Assembly: GCF_003626735.1 (NCBI RefSeq)
Contig: NZ_RBHX01000001.1
Coordinates: 620,001 to 684,000, forward strand
From: Microbacterium sp. CGR2
Lineage (GTDB): Bacteria; Actinomycetota; Actinomycetes; Actinomycetales; Microbacteriaceae
Length of the DNA stretch: 64,000 bases
Direction of reading: 5' to 3'
Shown here: in pieces, positions 1 through 8,854 of the stretch
Layout of the letters: each line of letters begins with the position of its first letter
Numbering within the stretch: the stretch's first letter is position 1
Program-made: the position numbers and the translations under genes
The notes under the pieces: generated by a model
Databases searched by the model: none
What the model saw: the letters and a program-made list of their open reading frames with translations, nothing else
Told to the model about the DNA's origin: nothing

Positions 1-180
1 AACACCGACGCGAACCGTACGGTCCCCTCGGCGTTGAACGGCTTCATCTCGACGTTCAACATCGACTGGGGCTCGATGAGTGCCGCAGCGGTCCTGACGA
101 TCCTGCCGACCATGGTGATGTTCGCGCTCGCGAGCAAGTGGATCGTCCAGGGCCTGACGGCCGGAGCGGTGAAGGAGTAG
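1..180 (+). CDS. carbohydrate ABC transporter permease, C-terminal fragment
   Basis: The window opens inside a gene; the last 59 codons and the TAG stop are visible. The residues resemble the C-terminal end of MalG/LacG-type sugar ABC permeases: a loop with NGFISTFNIDWG, a final hydrophobic helix (LTILPTMVMFALASKWIV) and the terminal QGLTAGAVKE, a typical ending for this family. The product would sit in the cytoplasmic membrane and import a sugar or oligosaccharide with a second permease, an ATPase and a binding protein, all outside the window. The substrate cannot be told. A strong palindromic terminator follows directly, so this looks like the last gene of its operon. Confidence 0.75.
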   Translation, partial: NTDANRTVPSALNGFISTFNIDWGSMSAAAVLTILPTMVMFALASKWIVQGLTAGAVKE

Positions 181-191
181 CCGTCACCTGC

Positions 192-250
192 TTCCGGTCG
201 CAGAAAAGCTCCCATCCGCCCGGCAGATGGGAGCTTTTCTGCGACCGGAA
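192..250. terminator. bidirectional hairpin terminator
   Basis: A perfect 25-bp inverted repeat (192-216 with 226-250) encloses a 9-nt loop. The stem includes AGAAAAGCTCCC and its complement GGGAGCTTTTCT, so an A/T-rich tract sits within each arm. It lies between two convergent genes and can end transcription from both sides. Confidence 0.8.
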
Positions 251-271
251 CGTGTCGTCAGGAGTCGGGTG

Positions 272-1285
272 TCAGACCAGACGCTGCTTCGGAGAGACCC
301 CGTACGTGTGCTCGGCGTCACGGTTGACCGTGTCGCCCAGCGCGGTGTCGATGGCGGCAAGGGTGTCGGCGTCGAGCTTCACGCCCGAGGCCTTGACGGT
401 CTCGGCGAGCTGCTCCGGACGGGATGCTCCGACGAGCGCAGCGGCGACGTTCGGATTCTGCAGCACCCAGGCGATCGCGAGCTGCGGCATCGACAGGCCC
501 GCCTCCTCGGCGATCGGCTTGAGCTTCTGCACGCCCGTGAGGATGTCGTCCTGCAGGAAGCTCTTGATGAAGTCGGCGCCGCTGTGCGGGTCGGTCGCGC
601 GCGACCCCTCGGGCACCGGCTGACCGGGGAGGTACTTGCCGCTGAGGACGCCCTGCGCCATCGGCGACCAGACGATCTGCGAGATGCCGAGCTCTTCGGA
701 TGCCGGGACGACCTTGCCCTCGATGACCCGCCACAGCATCGAGTACTGCGGCTGGTTCGAGATGAGCTGGATGCCGAGCTGCTTCGCCAGCGCGTGGCCT
801 TCGCGCAGCTGCTCCGCCGTCCACTCGGAGACGCCGATGTAGAGCGCCTTGCCCTGACGGACGACGTCGGCGAACGCCTGGAACGTCTCCTCCAGCGGCG
901 TCTCGTAGTCGAACCGGTGCGCCTGGTAGAGGTCGACGTATTCGGTGCCGAGGCGCTTCAGCGAGCCGTTGATCGATTCGAGGATGTGCTTGCGGCTCAG
1001 GCCGGTGTCGTTGGGGCCCTTCGGGCCGGTCGGGAAGTAGACCTTGGTGAAGATCTCCACGCCCTCGCGGCGCTGGCCTTCGAGCGCCTTTCCGAGCACG
1101 ACCTCCGCCGCGGTGTTCGCGTAGGTGTCGGCCGTGTCGAAGGTGGTGATGCCGGCTTCGAGCGCCGCATGGACCGTCTTGACGGCTGCGTCGTCGCCGA
1201 CCTGCGAGGCGTGGGTGACCCAGTTGCCGTAGGTGATCTCCGAGACCTTGAGACCGCTGTTACCGAGATAGCGATAGTTGACCAT
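272..1285 (-). CDS. aldo/keto reductase
   Basis: A 337-residue NAD(P)H-dependent aldo/keto reductase of the Kv-beta/YghZ-like branch, a cytoplasmic TIM-barrel enzyme that reduces aldehydes or ketones. The catalytic tetrad is readable: Asp in TFDTAD, Tyr in TYANTA, Lys in FTKVYF and His in YQAHRF. The C-terminal half has the cofactor-loop pattern ending VGASRPEQL. It is full length for the family. The start is supported by a TAGCGT -10 box six bases upstream, so the mRNA is probably leaderless. It is a single gene, convergent with the sugar permease. The physiological substrate is unknown. Confidence 0.9.
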   Translation of the reverse strand: MVNYRYLGNSGLKVSEITYGNWVTHASQVGDDAAVKTVHAALEAGITTFDTADTYANTAAEVVLGKALEGQRREGVEIFTKVYFPTGPKGPNDTGLSRKHILESINGSLKRLGTEYVDLYQAHRFDYETPLEETFQAFADVVRQGKALYIGVSEWTAEQLREGHALAKQLGIQLISNQPQYSMLWRVIEGKVVPASEELGISQIVWSPMAQGVLSGKYLPGQPVPEGSRATDPHSGADFIKSFLQDDILTGVQKLKPIAEEAGLSMPQLAIAWVLQNPNVAAALVGASRPEQLAETVKASGVKLDADTLAAIDTALGDTVNRDAEHTYGVSPKQRLV

Positions 1286-1291
1286 GATTCC

Positions 1292-1297
1292 ACGCTA
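1292..1297 (-). promoter_or_regulatory. -10 box, leaderless promoter of the aldo/keto reductase
   Basis: TAGCGT on the minus strand, six bases before the ATG. No clear -35 element is visible. Confidence 0.5.
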
Positions 1298-1399
1298 CTG
1301 CTTCGGATGCGGGTGGAGGCCAGGATTCCGTGACCGGTCTCAGGTGACCTGAGCGGATGCGCCCGAGAGTCTCCCGGACTCCTGCGTCGCCGGGGTGGC

Positions 1400-2914
1400 T
1401 CAGGTCGCCTGAGCCGAAGCCGCCGGTGGCGACGGCGTCACCGGCGTCGTCACTATGTCCGCGCGGTCTCGGAACCCCTCGGCGGTCACCTTGTCGAGCG
1501 CGACCTGCCGGCGGATGGCGGCGGCCTTCTCGTACAGGCTCGGGTCGCCGTAGCTGGTGAGCACCTTCACCAGGACGGGGAGCAGCTCGATCATGAAGAA
1601 CAGCGCGGCGATCAGGATGTGCGCCCACAGGATCGTCGGCTCCTTCTCGCTGAGTCGGTTGAGACCGCTGATCTGACTGAGGAGGCCGACAGCTCCGGCG
1701 TTGCCCTGGGCCACGGCATCAGCCCTGGCGTTGTACGCGGCGAGCGCCTGGTCGTACGAGTCGCGCGCGGCAGGGAGTTGCGACTGTGCCTGCTCGCGGT
1801 TCTGCGACTCGGACGACGAGGTGTTCTCCTTTGCGGCGGTGCCGGCGGCGGCGAGCTCTTCGTTCGCCGTGCGCAGCTGCGCGGCGAGGGCATCGTAGGT
1901 CTGCTGCGCCTCGGCGAGCTGCGCCTGGGCGGCATCCGAACTGGCGCCTTCGCCGTTGACCCCGGTGCAGCCCGGCACGGTGCCCGCACCCTCGCCGGTG
2001 AGTTCGCACTGGTACAGCGCCCGCGCCTGGTCGATGACGGCCTGCTGCTCGGTCATCTTCGCCGTCACGTCGTCGACCGTGGCCTGTGCCGCGGACTCCG
2101 TCGCCGACGACGACTCGGTGCCGGCGACGATCCCCGTCGCGGCCTGGTTATCCAGTTCGGCGACCCGAGCGGTTGCCGCGTCGAGAGCGATCTTCTCCGG
2201 GCCGGTCTCCAGCGCCTCCTGGTCGGACTGCGACTGCGTGATGTTGGTCGCCGCGACCTCGCGCGCGATGTCGTTGTGGAAGATCTGCAGCACGAGCGGC
2301 TCCGCGACCACGAAGCCGATGATGGCGGCCATGATCACACGCGGGATGGCGAGACCGATGAGCTTGAAGACGTTGCGCGTCGAGGTCATCGTCGACGTGA
2401 GGAACCGGTCGAGGTTGAAGATGATGAGCGCCCACACCATCGCCAGCGGCACGGCGAGCCAGATCGCCGCCTGCACGCCGGTCGTGAGCGCGAACAGCAT
2501 CGAGATGGCGGAGACGAGCGCGGTGCCTGCGAGCACGAAGAACATCTGCACGAATCGGGGTGTCTCACCGGGAACGCGGTCGAGGATCTCGCCCTCGGCC
2601 CCGCCGAGGATCGCCAGCGTGCGAGCGCGGGAACCGGGAGTGCGGGGAGGACGCGGCTTGCGGACACGCGGTTCCCGGACACGCGGTTCGCGGACGGGCT
2701 TCTCTGCGCGTGGTGCTGCGGCGGCAGCGTCCGGCTCGGCGGACGCCGGGGTCGCCTCGGAGCTCGCGGAGTCGGCGAGCGGCTCCGAGTCGGAGCCCGA
2801 GGGCTCGAACTCGCGCAGGAAATCGAGATCGTCCGTGTCAGCGTTCGGGTCGCTGTCGAGGATGATCCGACCCTGCGAGTCGAAGCGACCCGGTCGGTGG
2901 GCGGAATAAGGCAT
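1400..2914 (-). CDS. DUF4407 domain membrane protein
   Basis: A 504-residue protein matching the DUF4407 pattern. Residues 1 to about 95 are an acidic, Pro/Arg-rich cytoplasmic tail (repeated REPRVREPRVRKP). Next come the conserved ILGGAEGEILDRVP block and three hydrophobic helices around residues 125-215, including the family hallmark IFNLDRFL. A long Gln/Glu/Ala-rich helical region of about 200 residues follows, probably coiled coil and probably outside the membrane. A last hydrophobic helix (ILIAALFFMIELLPVLVKV) sits near the C terminus. The function of the family is not established. A TACTCT box six bases before the ATG suggests a leaderless mRNA. It stands alone. Confidence 0.85.
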   Translation of the reverse strand: MPYSAHRPGRFDSQGRIILDSDPNADTDDLDFLREFEPSGSDSEPLADSASSEATPASAEPDAAAAAPRAEKPVREPRVREPRVRKPRPPRTPGSRARTLAILGGAEGEILDRVPGETPRFVQMFFVLAGTALVSAISMLFALTTGVQAAIWLAVPLAMVWALIIFNLDRFLTSTMTSTRNVFKLIGLAIPRVIMAAIIGFVVAEPLVLQIFHNDIAREVAATNITQSQSDQEALETGPEKIALDAATARVAELDNQAATGIVAGTESSSATESAAQATVDDVTAKMTEQQAVIDQARALYQCELTGEGAGTVPGCTGVNGEGASSDAAQAQLAEAQQTYDALAAQLRTANEELAAAGTAAKENTSSSESQNREQAQSQLPAARDSYDQALAAYNARADAVAQGNAGAVGLLSQISGLNRLSEKEPTILWAHILIAALFFMIELLPVLVKVLTSYGDPSLYEKAAAIRRQVALDKVTAEGFRDRADIVTTPVTPSPPAASAQAT

Positions 2915-2920
2915 CCCACC

Positions 2921-2926
2921 AGAGTA
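2921..2926 (-). promoter_or_regulatory. -10 box, leaderless promoter of the DUF4407 gene
   Basis: TACTCT on the minus strand, six bases upstream of the ATG at 2914. Confidence 0.5.
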
Positions 2927-3003
2927 GAGAACGGTGTCTGTGGGTCCCGTGGAAGAGTGCTCGGAGTCGCTCCCAGGAACACGTCTGCCCCGGGCGTGGA
3001 GGC

Positions 3004-3585
3004 TCAGCTATCCCCGAGGACCCGATCCACGGTCGAGCCGAACGCCGCGAGCGCCGCGTCGAGCGTGAAGTGGCCCGCCGCGGCGAGGGTGCCCAGCCCG
3101 TGGATGAGGCCCCACAGCGCCACGACATCCTCGGGTCGGTCGAGTCCGACGGCCACCGCCGCATCGGCGAGTACGCTCTCGAGTCCGTCGATCAGCGGCG
3201 CCATGGTCGCCGTCGGGGACCCGGGAACGCAGACGGTCGGGTCGTAGATCGCATCGAACGCATGCGGATGCTCGATCGCGAAGCGCACATAGGCCGCGCC
3301 CCCGTCGACCAGCGCGCTTCGCGGAGAGTCTGCTGCGCCGACGGCCGCGCGCACCTGAGTCAGCAGGTCCGCCATGCTCCGCTCGGCAAGAACCTTGAGC
3401 AGCCCCAGCCGGTCGGCGAAGTGGTGGTAGGGCGCGTTATGGCTGACATCGGCGGTCCGCGCGACCTCACGGAGGCTGATCTCGGCCGCCGGCATCCGCT
3501 CGAGCAACTGCATCGCCGCATCCTCCAACGCCCGTGGGAGGTCCCCGTGGTGATACCCGCCCTTAGAACTTGACATGAGCAACAT
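3004..3585 (-). CDS. TetR/AcrR family transcriptional repressor
   Basis: A 193-residue one-domain regulator. The N-terminal helix-turn-helix is clear (ISLREVARTADVSHNAPYHHFADRLGLL, about residues 35-62, written here in full as the family hallmark region). The C-terminal ligand domain contains RFAIEHPHAFDAIYDP, typical of the TetR_C_13/WHG-like group. It is divergent from the flavodoxin-fold oxidoreductase at 3643, and two copies of a GACAsTGTC palindrome lie between them, so it most likely represses that gene and itself. The start is uncertain: ATG 3585 is only 3 bases from AGGAG, while ATG 3576 (MSSSKGGYHHG) is 12 bases away. I give the longer form. Confidence 0.88.
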   Translation of the reverse strand: MLLMSSSKGGYHHGDLPRALEDAAMQLLERMPAAEISLREVARTADVSHNAPYHHFADRLGLLKVLAERSMADLLTQVRAAVGAADSPRSALVDGGAAYVRFAIEHPHAFDAIYDPTVCVPGSPTATMAPLIDGLESVLADAAVAVGLDRPEDVVALWGLIHGLGTLAAAGHFTLDAALAAFGSTVDRVLGDS

Positions 3586-3595
3586 TCTCTCCTAT

Positions 3596-3627
3596 CTTGA
3601 CAGTGTCCACCAGCTTGACACTGTCCA
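3596..3627. promoter_or_regulatory. double TetR-type operator between divergent genes
   Basis: CTTGACAGTGTCCA at 3596 recurs as CTTGACACTGTCCA at 3614, an 18-bp period. Each core (GACAGTGTC at 3599-3607, GACACTGTC at 3617-3625) is a near-palindrome, and the two cores are exact reverse complements of each other. This is the usual form of a TetR-family operator. The TTGACA within each copy may double as a -35 element. Confidence 0.65.
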
Positions 3628-3642
3628 GATTGGAAAAAGCTC

Positions 3643-4323
3643 ATGACCGCTCTCGTGATCGACGGCCACCCCGACGCCCGCTCTCTGACCGCAGCTCTCG
3701 CCCAGCGCTACGCCGACGCTCACGGCGGCGCCCGGGTTCTGGCGCTTCGCGACCTCGACTTCGACCCGCATCTGCGCTTCGGCTACCGCGAGCGGATGCT
3801 GCTCGAGCCTGATCTCGCAGATGCGAAGCGCGCTCTCGCTGAAGCAGACACCGTGGTCGTCGCGATGCCGCTCTGGTGGGGCTCGGTGCCCGCGGTACTC
3901 AAGGGATTCTTCGATCGAGCGCTGCTTCCGCAGCAGGAGTACCGCTACACCAAGCTCGGGCTGCCGCAAGGACTTCTGTCCGCCCGTCGGGGTCGTCTGC
4001 TGCTGCTCGCCGACACCCCCTGGTTTGCGGCACCGTTCACCGGACTGCCCGCTCAGACCCAGGTCGCCCGCAACACGATGCGACTGTGCGGCATCCGATC
4101 TGTGCGCACCCACCGGATGCTGGGCGTCAAAGACGCGTCAGAGGCGACCATCGCGCGTTGGCTCGACCGCGCCGCCCAGCTCGGAACGAAAGACGCCCGA
4201 GCCGCTGTCGCATCTTCTCCGCGGTCCGAGCCGGAATTCGCGGCTTCCTCGCGACCGGAAGCCTCGAACGGTCAGGCCATGGCGGCGGAGGCAGCCTCGT
4301 CCTCGGTCGTCGCGACCAGTTGA
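3643..4323 (+). CDS. NAD(P)H-dependent flavodoxin-fold oxidoreductase (quinone reductase-like)
   Basis: A 226-residue protein of the NAD(P)H quinone oxidoreductase/flavodoxin_2 family, a soluble FMN or FAD enzyme that reduces quinones or similar electrophiles. Family signs are the N-terminal [13 protein letters not shown] phosphate-binding loop, the [18 protein letters not shown] motif and the [10 protein letters not shown] strand. The enzyme core ends near residue 190. The Ala/Ser-rich tail after that is unusual, and its last 52 bases overlap the 3' end of rlmN on the other strand. Control by the divergent TetR regulator is inferred from the operator pair just upstream. Such pairs often answer electrophile or antibiotic stress. 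Confidence 0.85.
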   Translation: MTALVIDGHPDARSLTAALAQRYADAHGGARVLALRDLDFDPHLRFGYRERMLLEPDLADAKRALAEADTVVVAMPLWWGSVPAVLKGFFDRALLPQQEYRYTKLGLPQGLLSARRGRLLLLADTPWFAAPFTGLPAQTQVARNTMRLCGIRSVRTHRMLGVKDASEATIARWLDRAAQLGTKDARAAVASSPRSEPEFAASSRPEASNGQAMAAEAASSSVVATS

Positions 4324-5561
4324 CCGCATGCCCCGTCGATCTCCTTGCCGCGTGTGTCGCGGAGAGTCGTCGGGATGCCGGCGTCGTTCAACCGGCGTAC
4401 GAACTCGTTCTGGGCTTCGCGCGTCGACGAGGTCCAGATCGATCCGGGGGTCGGGTTCAGCGGAATCGGGTTCACGTGCACCCAGCCGCGGCCGCGCTCG
4501 TTGAGCTTGTCGGCGAGGAGGTCCGCGCGCCAGGCATGATCGTTCATGTCCTTGATGAGGGCGTACTCGATCGACACCCGGCGTCCGGTCTTCTCGTAGT
4601 ACTCGCGCGCCGCGTCGAGGGCCTCGTCGACCTTCCATCGCGAGTTCACCGGGATGAGCTCGTCGCGGAGATGATCGTCAGGCGCGTGCAGCGAGAGCGC
4701 GAACGTGATGGGGATGCCCTCGTCGGCCAGCTTCTTGATCGCGGGAACCAGCCCGACGGTCGAGACGGTGATGCCTCGAGCGCTCATCCCGAGGCCGTCC
4801 GGCTGCGAGGCCACCATGCTGCGAACCGCATCCATGACGCGCTTGTAGTTCGCCAGCGGCTCACCCATGCCCATGAAGACGATGTTCGAGACGCGCTCCA
4901 TGCTGTGGTCGTCGGACTTCTTGCCGCCGAGCCCACCCTCGGCGATCAGCCGGTTCGCCCGCACGATCTGCTCGATGATCTCGGCCGTCGACATGTTGCG
5001 GGTGAGCCCCGCCTGGCCGGTCGCACAGAAGGGGCAGTTCATTCCACAACCCGCCTGGCTCGACACGCACAGCGTGATGCGCCCCGGGTAGCGCATGAGC
5101 ACCGACTCGACCAGCGCGCCGTCGTGCAGTCGCCACAGGAACTTGATCGTGTCGCCCTTGTCGGTCTCGAGGCGCCGCACCTCGGTGAGCAGCGGCGGGA
5201 GCATGCCGGTGACGAGCTCTTCCCGGATGCCGGCGGGCAGATCGGTCATCTCGGCGGCGTCGGACGTGTAGTGGCGGAAGTAGTGCGTGGAGAGCTGCTT
5301 GGCCCGGAATCCCGGCAGCCCCAGCTCCTTCACCTTCGCGACACGCTCGTCGGGAGTGAGGTCGGCGAGGTGCACGGGAGGCTTGCCCCGCTTGGGACTG
5401 GCGAACTGCAGCAGCGGACGCCCCTCGGCATCCTTCTGCTGGGTCCAGCCTTCGGTCTTCGGGCGCACCTGCGCCGGCTTGGTGGATCGCACTTCCCCCG
5501 AACGGGACGACGCGGGCGCTGTCGCGGGGCGCGTCTCGCGCGTGCGGGGAGAATCGGTCAT
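4272..5561 (-). CDS. rlmN: dual-specificity 23S rRNA/tRNA adenine-C2 methyltransferase RlmN
   Basis: A radical-SAM enzyme that methylates A2503 of 23S rRNA and A37 of some tRNAs. The CxxxCxxC cluster motif is at Cys162, Cys166 and Cys169 (GCGMNCPFC), followed by GMGEPL and the typical ALSLHAPDD and PVNSRW blocks. At 429 residues it is longer than usual because of about 60 disordered N-terminal residues. An open frame continues upstream to 5747, but ATG 5561 is preferred because a TACCCT -10 box lies seven bases before it. It is single and overlaps the quinone reductase gene tail to tail. Confidence 0.95.
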   Translation of the reverse strand: MTDSPRTRETRPATAPASSRSGEVRSTKPAQVRPKTEGWTQQKDAEGRPLLQFASPKRGKPPVHLADLTPDERVAKVKELGLPGFRAKQLSTHYFRHYTSDAAEMTDLPAGIREELVTGMLPPLLTEVRRLETDKGDTIKFLWRLHDGALVESVLMRYPGRITLCVSSQAGCGMNCPFCATGQAGLTRNMSTAEIIEQIVRANRLIAEGGLGGKKSDDHSMERVSNIVFMGMGEPLANYKRVMDAVRSMVASQPDGLGMSARGITVSTVGLVPAIKKLADEGIPITFALSLHAPDDHLRDELIPVNSRWKVDEALDAAREYYEKTGRRVSIEYALIKDMNDHAWRADLLADKLNERGRGWVHVNPIPLNPTPGSIWTSSTREAQNEFVRRLNDAGIPTTLRDTRGKEIDGACGQLVATTEDEAASAAMA

Positions 5562-5568
5562 GGATACC

Positions 5569-5574
5569 AGGGTA
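5569..5574 (-). promoter_or_regulatory. -10 box, leaderless promoter of rlmN
   Basis: TACCCT on the minus strand, seven bases before the ATG at 5561; it decides that start over longer frames. Confidence 0.5.
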
Positions 5575-5686
5575 CGCGGTGACGGGTGGGAGCGGCCTGG
5601 GTCGGCTGTCGCGGCAACGGCGAGCGAGGTTGTCCGTACAGGTGGCCGTCCGCGAGAATGGACACACCCCACCCCAAGGAGCTTCG

Positions 5687-6325
5687 ATGTCCGACCGTCT
5701 CGACCGCGCCCGCACCACCGGCATCCTCGCCGTACTCCGGGCACCATCCCCCGAAGCAGCGCTGGAGGCGTCCGAGGCGATCATCCGCGGCGGGGTCACG
5801 GGCATCGAGGTGACGTTCTCCACTCCTGACGCGCCGTCGGTGATCCGTGAGCTGATCGCGCGACACGGCGACACGGTCTATGTCGGAGCAGGCACCGTGA
5901 CCGCTCCGGAGCAGGCGACTCTCGCCGCGGATGCCGGCGCGGAGTTCCTCGTCAGCCCCGGGACTCTCCCCGCCCTGACCCGTGCGATGCTCGACACCGG
6001 ACGCGTCGTCATGACGGGAGCGATGACGCCCACCGAGGTGATGGCCGCTCTAGAGCTCGGTGTCGACGTGGTGAAGATCTTCCCCGCCTCGCTCGGCGGT
6101 CCGTCGTACCTGGGTTCGCTGCGCGGACCGTTCCCGGACGCCCCGCTCATGCCGACCGGCGGGGTGACCCCCGACAACCTCGCGGCCTGGTTCACGGCCG
6201 GTGCGGTGGCCGTGGGCGCCGGCGGCGACCTGGCGAACGGCGCCTCCATCGCAGCAGCCGACTGGGCTGACCTCGAGCAGCGCGCCGCCCGCTTCAGCGC
6301 GGCCCTCGCCGCCGCGAAGGGGTGA
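5687..6325 (+). CDS. eda: KDPG/KHG aldolase
   Basis: A 212-residue class I aldolase that splits 2-keto-3-deoxy-6-phosphogluconate (or 4-hydroxy-2-oxoglutarate) to pyruvate and an aldehyde, a step of the Entner-Doudoroff and sugar-acid pathways. Features are the catalytic-Glu strand [12 protein letters not shown], the [11 protein letters not shown] loop, the Schiff-base Lys in [12 protein letters not shown] and the phosphate-binding TGGV. AAGGAG at 5676-5681 precedes the ATG at normal spacing, so this gene is leadered. The stop overlaps the next start by one base, so it is co-transcribed with the TauE/SafE gene. Confidence 0.93.
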   Translation: MSDRLDRARTTGILAVLRAPSPEAALEASEAIIRGGVTGIEVTFSTPDAPSVIRELIARHGDTVYVGAGTVTAPEQATLAADAGAEFLVSPGTLPALTRAMLDTGRVVMTGAMTPTEVMAALELGVDVVKIFPASLGGPSYLGSLRGPFPDAPLMPTGGVTPDNLAAWFTAGAVAVGAGGDLANGASIAAADWADLEQRAARFSAALAAAKG

Positions 6326-7074
6326 TGCCCGACCTGCTGCCCTGGGCCTGGGCGGCGCTCGGGCTGGCCGCGGTCACGATCGGCATCTCCAAGACGGCGC
6401 TTCCCGGCGGCAGCATCCTCGCCATCGCCCTGTTCGCGGCGGTACTCCCGGCTCGCACGTCGACGGCCGCGATGCTTCTGCTCCTGATGGTCGGCGATGT
6501 CTTCGCCTTGATCACGTACCGTCGCCACGCGCATTGGCCGACTCTGCTTCGTCTCGCGCCCGCGGTGATCGCCGGTCTCATCGCCGGGTTCGCGTTCCTC
6601 GCGCTCGCCGGCGACGGGATCGTCCGGCGCGCGATCGGCGTGATTCTGCTGCTGATGATCGCGGTGACCCTCTGGCGGCGATGGCGACAGGACAGAGCGG
6701 ATGCGGTGGCGACCGCACGCGGCGGCATCCTGCTGTCCGGCGTCTACGGCACCCTCGGCGGGTTCACCACGATGGTCGCGAACGCCGGCGGTCCGGTGAT
6801 GTCGATGTACTTCCTCGCCACCCGCACCCCCGTGCAGGTCTTCCTCGGCACCTCGGCCTGGTTCTTCGCGATCATCAACCTGATCAAAGTGCCGTTCCTC
6901 GCCGGACTCGGACTGTTCGAGGGACAGGTCCTGCTGATGGATGCCGTGCTCGCTCCCTTGGTCGTCGTCGGCGCGCTCGCCGGCATCCGTCTCGCGAAAC
7001 GGATGGATCAGCGCCTTTTCGACCGCATCGTCATCGTCCTGACCGTGCTCGGCGCCCTCTACCTGCTGTTCTGA
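6325..7074 (+). CDS. TauE/SafE family membrane exporter
   Basis: A 249-residue polytopic membrane protein with about eight hydrophobic helices and the two repeated halves typical of the TauE/SafE (COG0730) family. The conserved signatures GISKTALPGG (residues 15-24) and GGFTTMVANAGGP are present. Members export sulfite, sulfoacetate or other organic anions. It is translationally coupled to the KDPG aldolase (TGATG), so an organic-acid role tied to sugar-acid catabolism is possible, but this is inference. A GTG one codon upstream is an alternative start. Confidence 0.87.
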   Translation: MPDLLPWAWAALGLAAVTIGISKTALPGGSILAIALFAAVLPARTSTAAMLLLLMVGDVFALITYRRHAHWPTLLRLAPAVIAGLIAGFAFLALAGDGIVRRAIGVILLLMIAVTLWRRWRQDRADAVATARGGILLSGVYGTLGGFTTMVANAGGPVMSMYFLATRTPVQVFLGTSAWFFAIINLIKVPFLAGLGLFEGQVLLMDAVLAPLVVVGALAGIRLAKRMDQRLFDRIVIVLTVLGALYLLF

Positions 7075-7083
7075 CTGCCGCGC

Positions 7084-7914
7084 TCAGTCGAGGAAGATAT
7101 CCGGGAACAGGGCGTTGTCGGGGGTACCCGGGATGGCCGCGTACCCGGAGAAGTCGGTGATGCCGTCCGCCTCCAGCACGTCCTCCACGATGAGGGAGCG
7201 TCCGCTGTAGGTGTCGGCCGGCTTGAGCAGCACGGAGTACGCGGCATCCGCGTAGATGTCGGCCGTGCGGCTCGCCGCCATGACCTTGTCGCCGCCGAGG
7301 AGGTTCTGCACGGCCGCCGTCGCGATCGTCGTCCGGGGCCAGAGCGTGTTCGCGGCGATGCCGTCTCGGGCGAACTCTGCCGCCAGCCCGAGCGTGACCA
7401 TGGTCATGCCGAACTTCGCGAGCGTGTACCCGGTGTGCGCTCCGAGCCATTTGGGCGTCGGGTTCAGGGGCGGGGAGAGCGAGAGGATGTGCGGGTTCTG
7501 CGCATCCTTCAGCATCGGAACCGCGGCACGCGAGAGCATGAAGGTGCCGCGGACGTTCACGTCCTGCATCAGGTCGTACTTCTTCGCGTCGAGGTCGAGC
7601 GAGCGCGACAGGTCGATGACACTGGCGTTGTTGATGACGATGTCGATGCCGCCGAACTCGCCCTGCGTCTTCATCACCGCCTCGGTGATGTGGTCGTCGT
7701 CGCGCACGTCGCCGACGATCGGCAAGGCCTGCCCACCCGCTTCCCTGATCAGTTCGGCGGCGCTGTGGACGGTGCCTTCGAGCTTCGGATGCGGAGTGTC
7801 GGTCTTCGCGAGCATCGCGATGTTCGCACCGTCTCGGGCCGCGCGCAGTGCGATCGCGAGGCCGATGCCACGGCTGCCGCCCGACATGAGGATGGTCTTG
7901 CCTGCCAGTGTCAT
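7084..7914 (-). CDS. SDR family oxidoreductase (HSDL2-like)
   Basis: A 276-residue short-chain dehydrogenase. The Rossmann motif is SGGSRGIGLAIA, the NNAS motif is present (INNASVID), and the catalytic YxxxK reads YTLAK. The long segment between these and the PPLNPTPKWLG stretch resembles the hydroxysteroid dehydrogenase-like 2 group, usually linked to fatty-acid or acyl-CoA metabolism. The start has AAGGAG seven bases upstream. It follows another SDR gene on the same strand after 70 bp, so the two may form an operon. The substrate is unknown. Confidence 0.85.
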   Translation of the reverse strand: MTLAGKTILMSGGSRGIGLAIALRAARDGANIAMLAKTDTPHPKLEGTVHSAAELIREAGGQALPIVGDVRDDDHITEAVMKTQGEFGGIDIVINNASVIDLSRSLDLDAKKYDLMQDVNVRGTFMLSRAAVPMLKDAQNPHILSLSPPLNPTPKWLGAHTGYTLAKFGMTMVTLGLAAEFARDGIAANTLWPRTTIATAAVQNLLGGDKVMAASRTADIYADAAYSVLLKPADTYSGRSLIVEDVLEADGITDFSGYAAIPGTPDNALFPDIFLD

Positions 7915-7984
7915 GAGTTCTCCTTGGTTCGGTGCGTTCCGGTCGCGGCTCATCCTGCATCCGCACCGGAAAAGCGTGCGGGGT

Positions 7985-8743
7985 CTACTTCGGTGCCATC
8001 CGGATGGCACCGTCGAGTCGGATCGTCTCGCCGTTGAGGTACGGGTTGGCCACGATGTGCTCCACGAGGGCGGCATATTCGTCGGGGCGGCCGAGGCGCG
8101 AGGGGAAGGGCACCTGCTGACCGAGCGAATCCTGCGCCGCCTGAGGCAGCCCCATCAGCATCGGCGTCCCCATGATCCCGGGGGCGATGGTGCACACGCG
8201 GATGCCGTGACGTGCGAGTTCGCGGGCGACCGGCAAGGTCATCGCGTGCACTCCGCCCTTGGATGCCGCGTAGGCGGGCTGCCCGATCTGCCCGTCGAAC
8301 GCGGCGACGCTCGCGGTGTTCACGATCACGCCGCGCTCCTCGTCCTGCAGGTCGTTCTTCGCGATCACGGCGGCTGCCTGCGACAGGACGTTGAAGGTGC
8401 CGACGAGGTTGATGCGGACGACCCGCTCGAAGTCGGCGAGCGCGACCGGATTGCCGTCGCGGTCGAGCACCTTCGCGGGCGGCGCGATGCCGGCGCAGTT
8501 GATCACGACACGCAGCGGTGCCGCGGCCTGAGCTGTGGCGACCGCGGCGTGCACGTCTTCTGCGCTCGTGACGTCGGCGGCGACGAAGAGTCCGCCGAGT
8601 TCGTCGGCGATCTCCCCCCCTTTCGACGAGGCGAGGTCGACGATGGTGATGTGCGCGCCAGCAGTGGCGAGTCTGCGCGCCGTGGCGAGGCCGAGGCCGG
8701 AAGCCCCGCCCGTGATGAGCACGCCCTGTTCGCTGATCTGCAT
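7985..8743 (-). CDS. SDR family NAD(P)-dependent dehydrogenase (3-hydroxyacyl-CoA dehydrogenase type 2-like)
   Basis: A 252-residue short-chain dehydrogenase with TGGASGLGLATA for cofactor binding, NCAGIAPP and the active-site YAASK. The EERGVIVNTASVAAFDGQIGQ block and the C-terminal GIMGTPM pattern are characteristic of the human HSD10/fabG-like 3-hydroxyacyl-CoA dehydrogenases, which act in beta-oxidation and branched-chain amino acid breakdown. GGGAG sits at normal distance from the ATG. It is the first gene of a likely two-SDR operon. A role in branched-chain or fatty-acid catabolism would fit the hydroxyisobutyryl-CoA hydrolase-like gene at 18.5 kb, though the two are not linked. Confidence 0.87.
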   Translation of the reverse strand: MQISEQGVLITGGASGLGLATARRLATAGAHITIVDLASSKGGEIADELGGLFVAADVTSAEDVHAAVATAQAAAPLRVVINCAGIAPPAKVLDRDGNPVALADFERVVRINLVGTFNVLSQAAAVIAKNDLQDEERGVIVNTASVAAFDGQIGQPAYAASKGGVHAMTLPVARELARHGIRVCTIAPGIMGTPMLMGLPQAAQDSLGQQVPFPSRLGRPDEYAALVEHIVANPYLNGETIRLDGAIRMAPK

Positions 8744-8842
8744 CTGAAGTTCTCCCTCGAACGTCGACGTGCGGCTCGCTGTCGTGAAACGCAGTCTCAG
8801 CCTACGTGGTCTCGGGTGCGCGCCAGAAGCCGAGTGCTGCGC

Positions 8843-8848
8843 CAGGAT
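8843..8848 (+). promoter_or_regulatory. -10-like box before the phosphotransferase gene
   Basis: CAGGAT, six bases before the ATG at 8855, matches the spacing of the other leaderless promoters here but deviates from TAnnnT. Confidence 0.35.
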
Positions 8849-8854
8849 GGAACG

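Noticed and set aside
1619..3247. Long open frame on the plus strand across the DUF4407 gene
   Set aside because: It is antisense to a clear family member, and its product is a low-complexity Arg/Leu/Asp-rich string typical of high-GC shadow frames.
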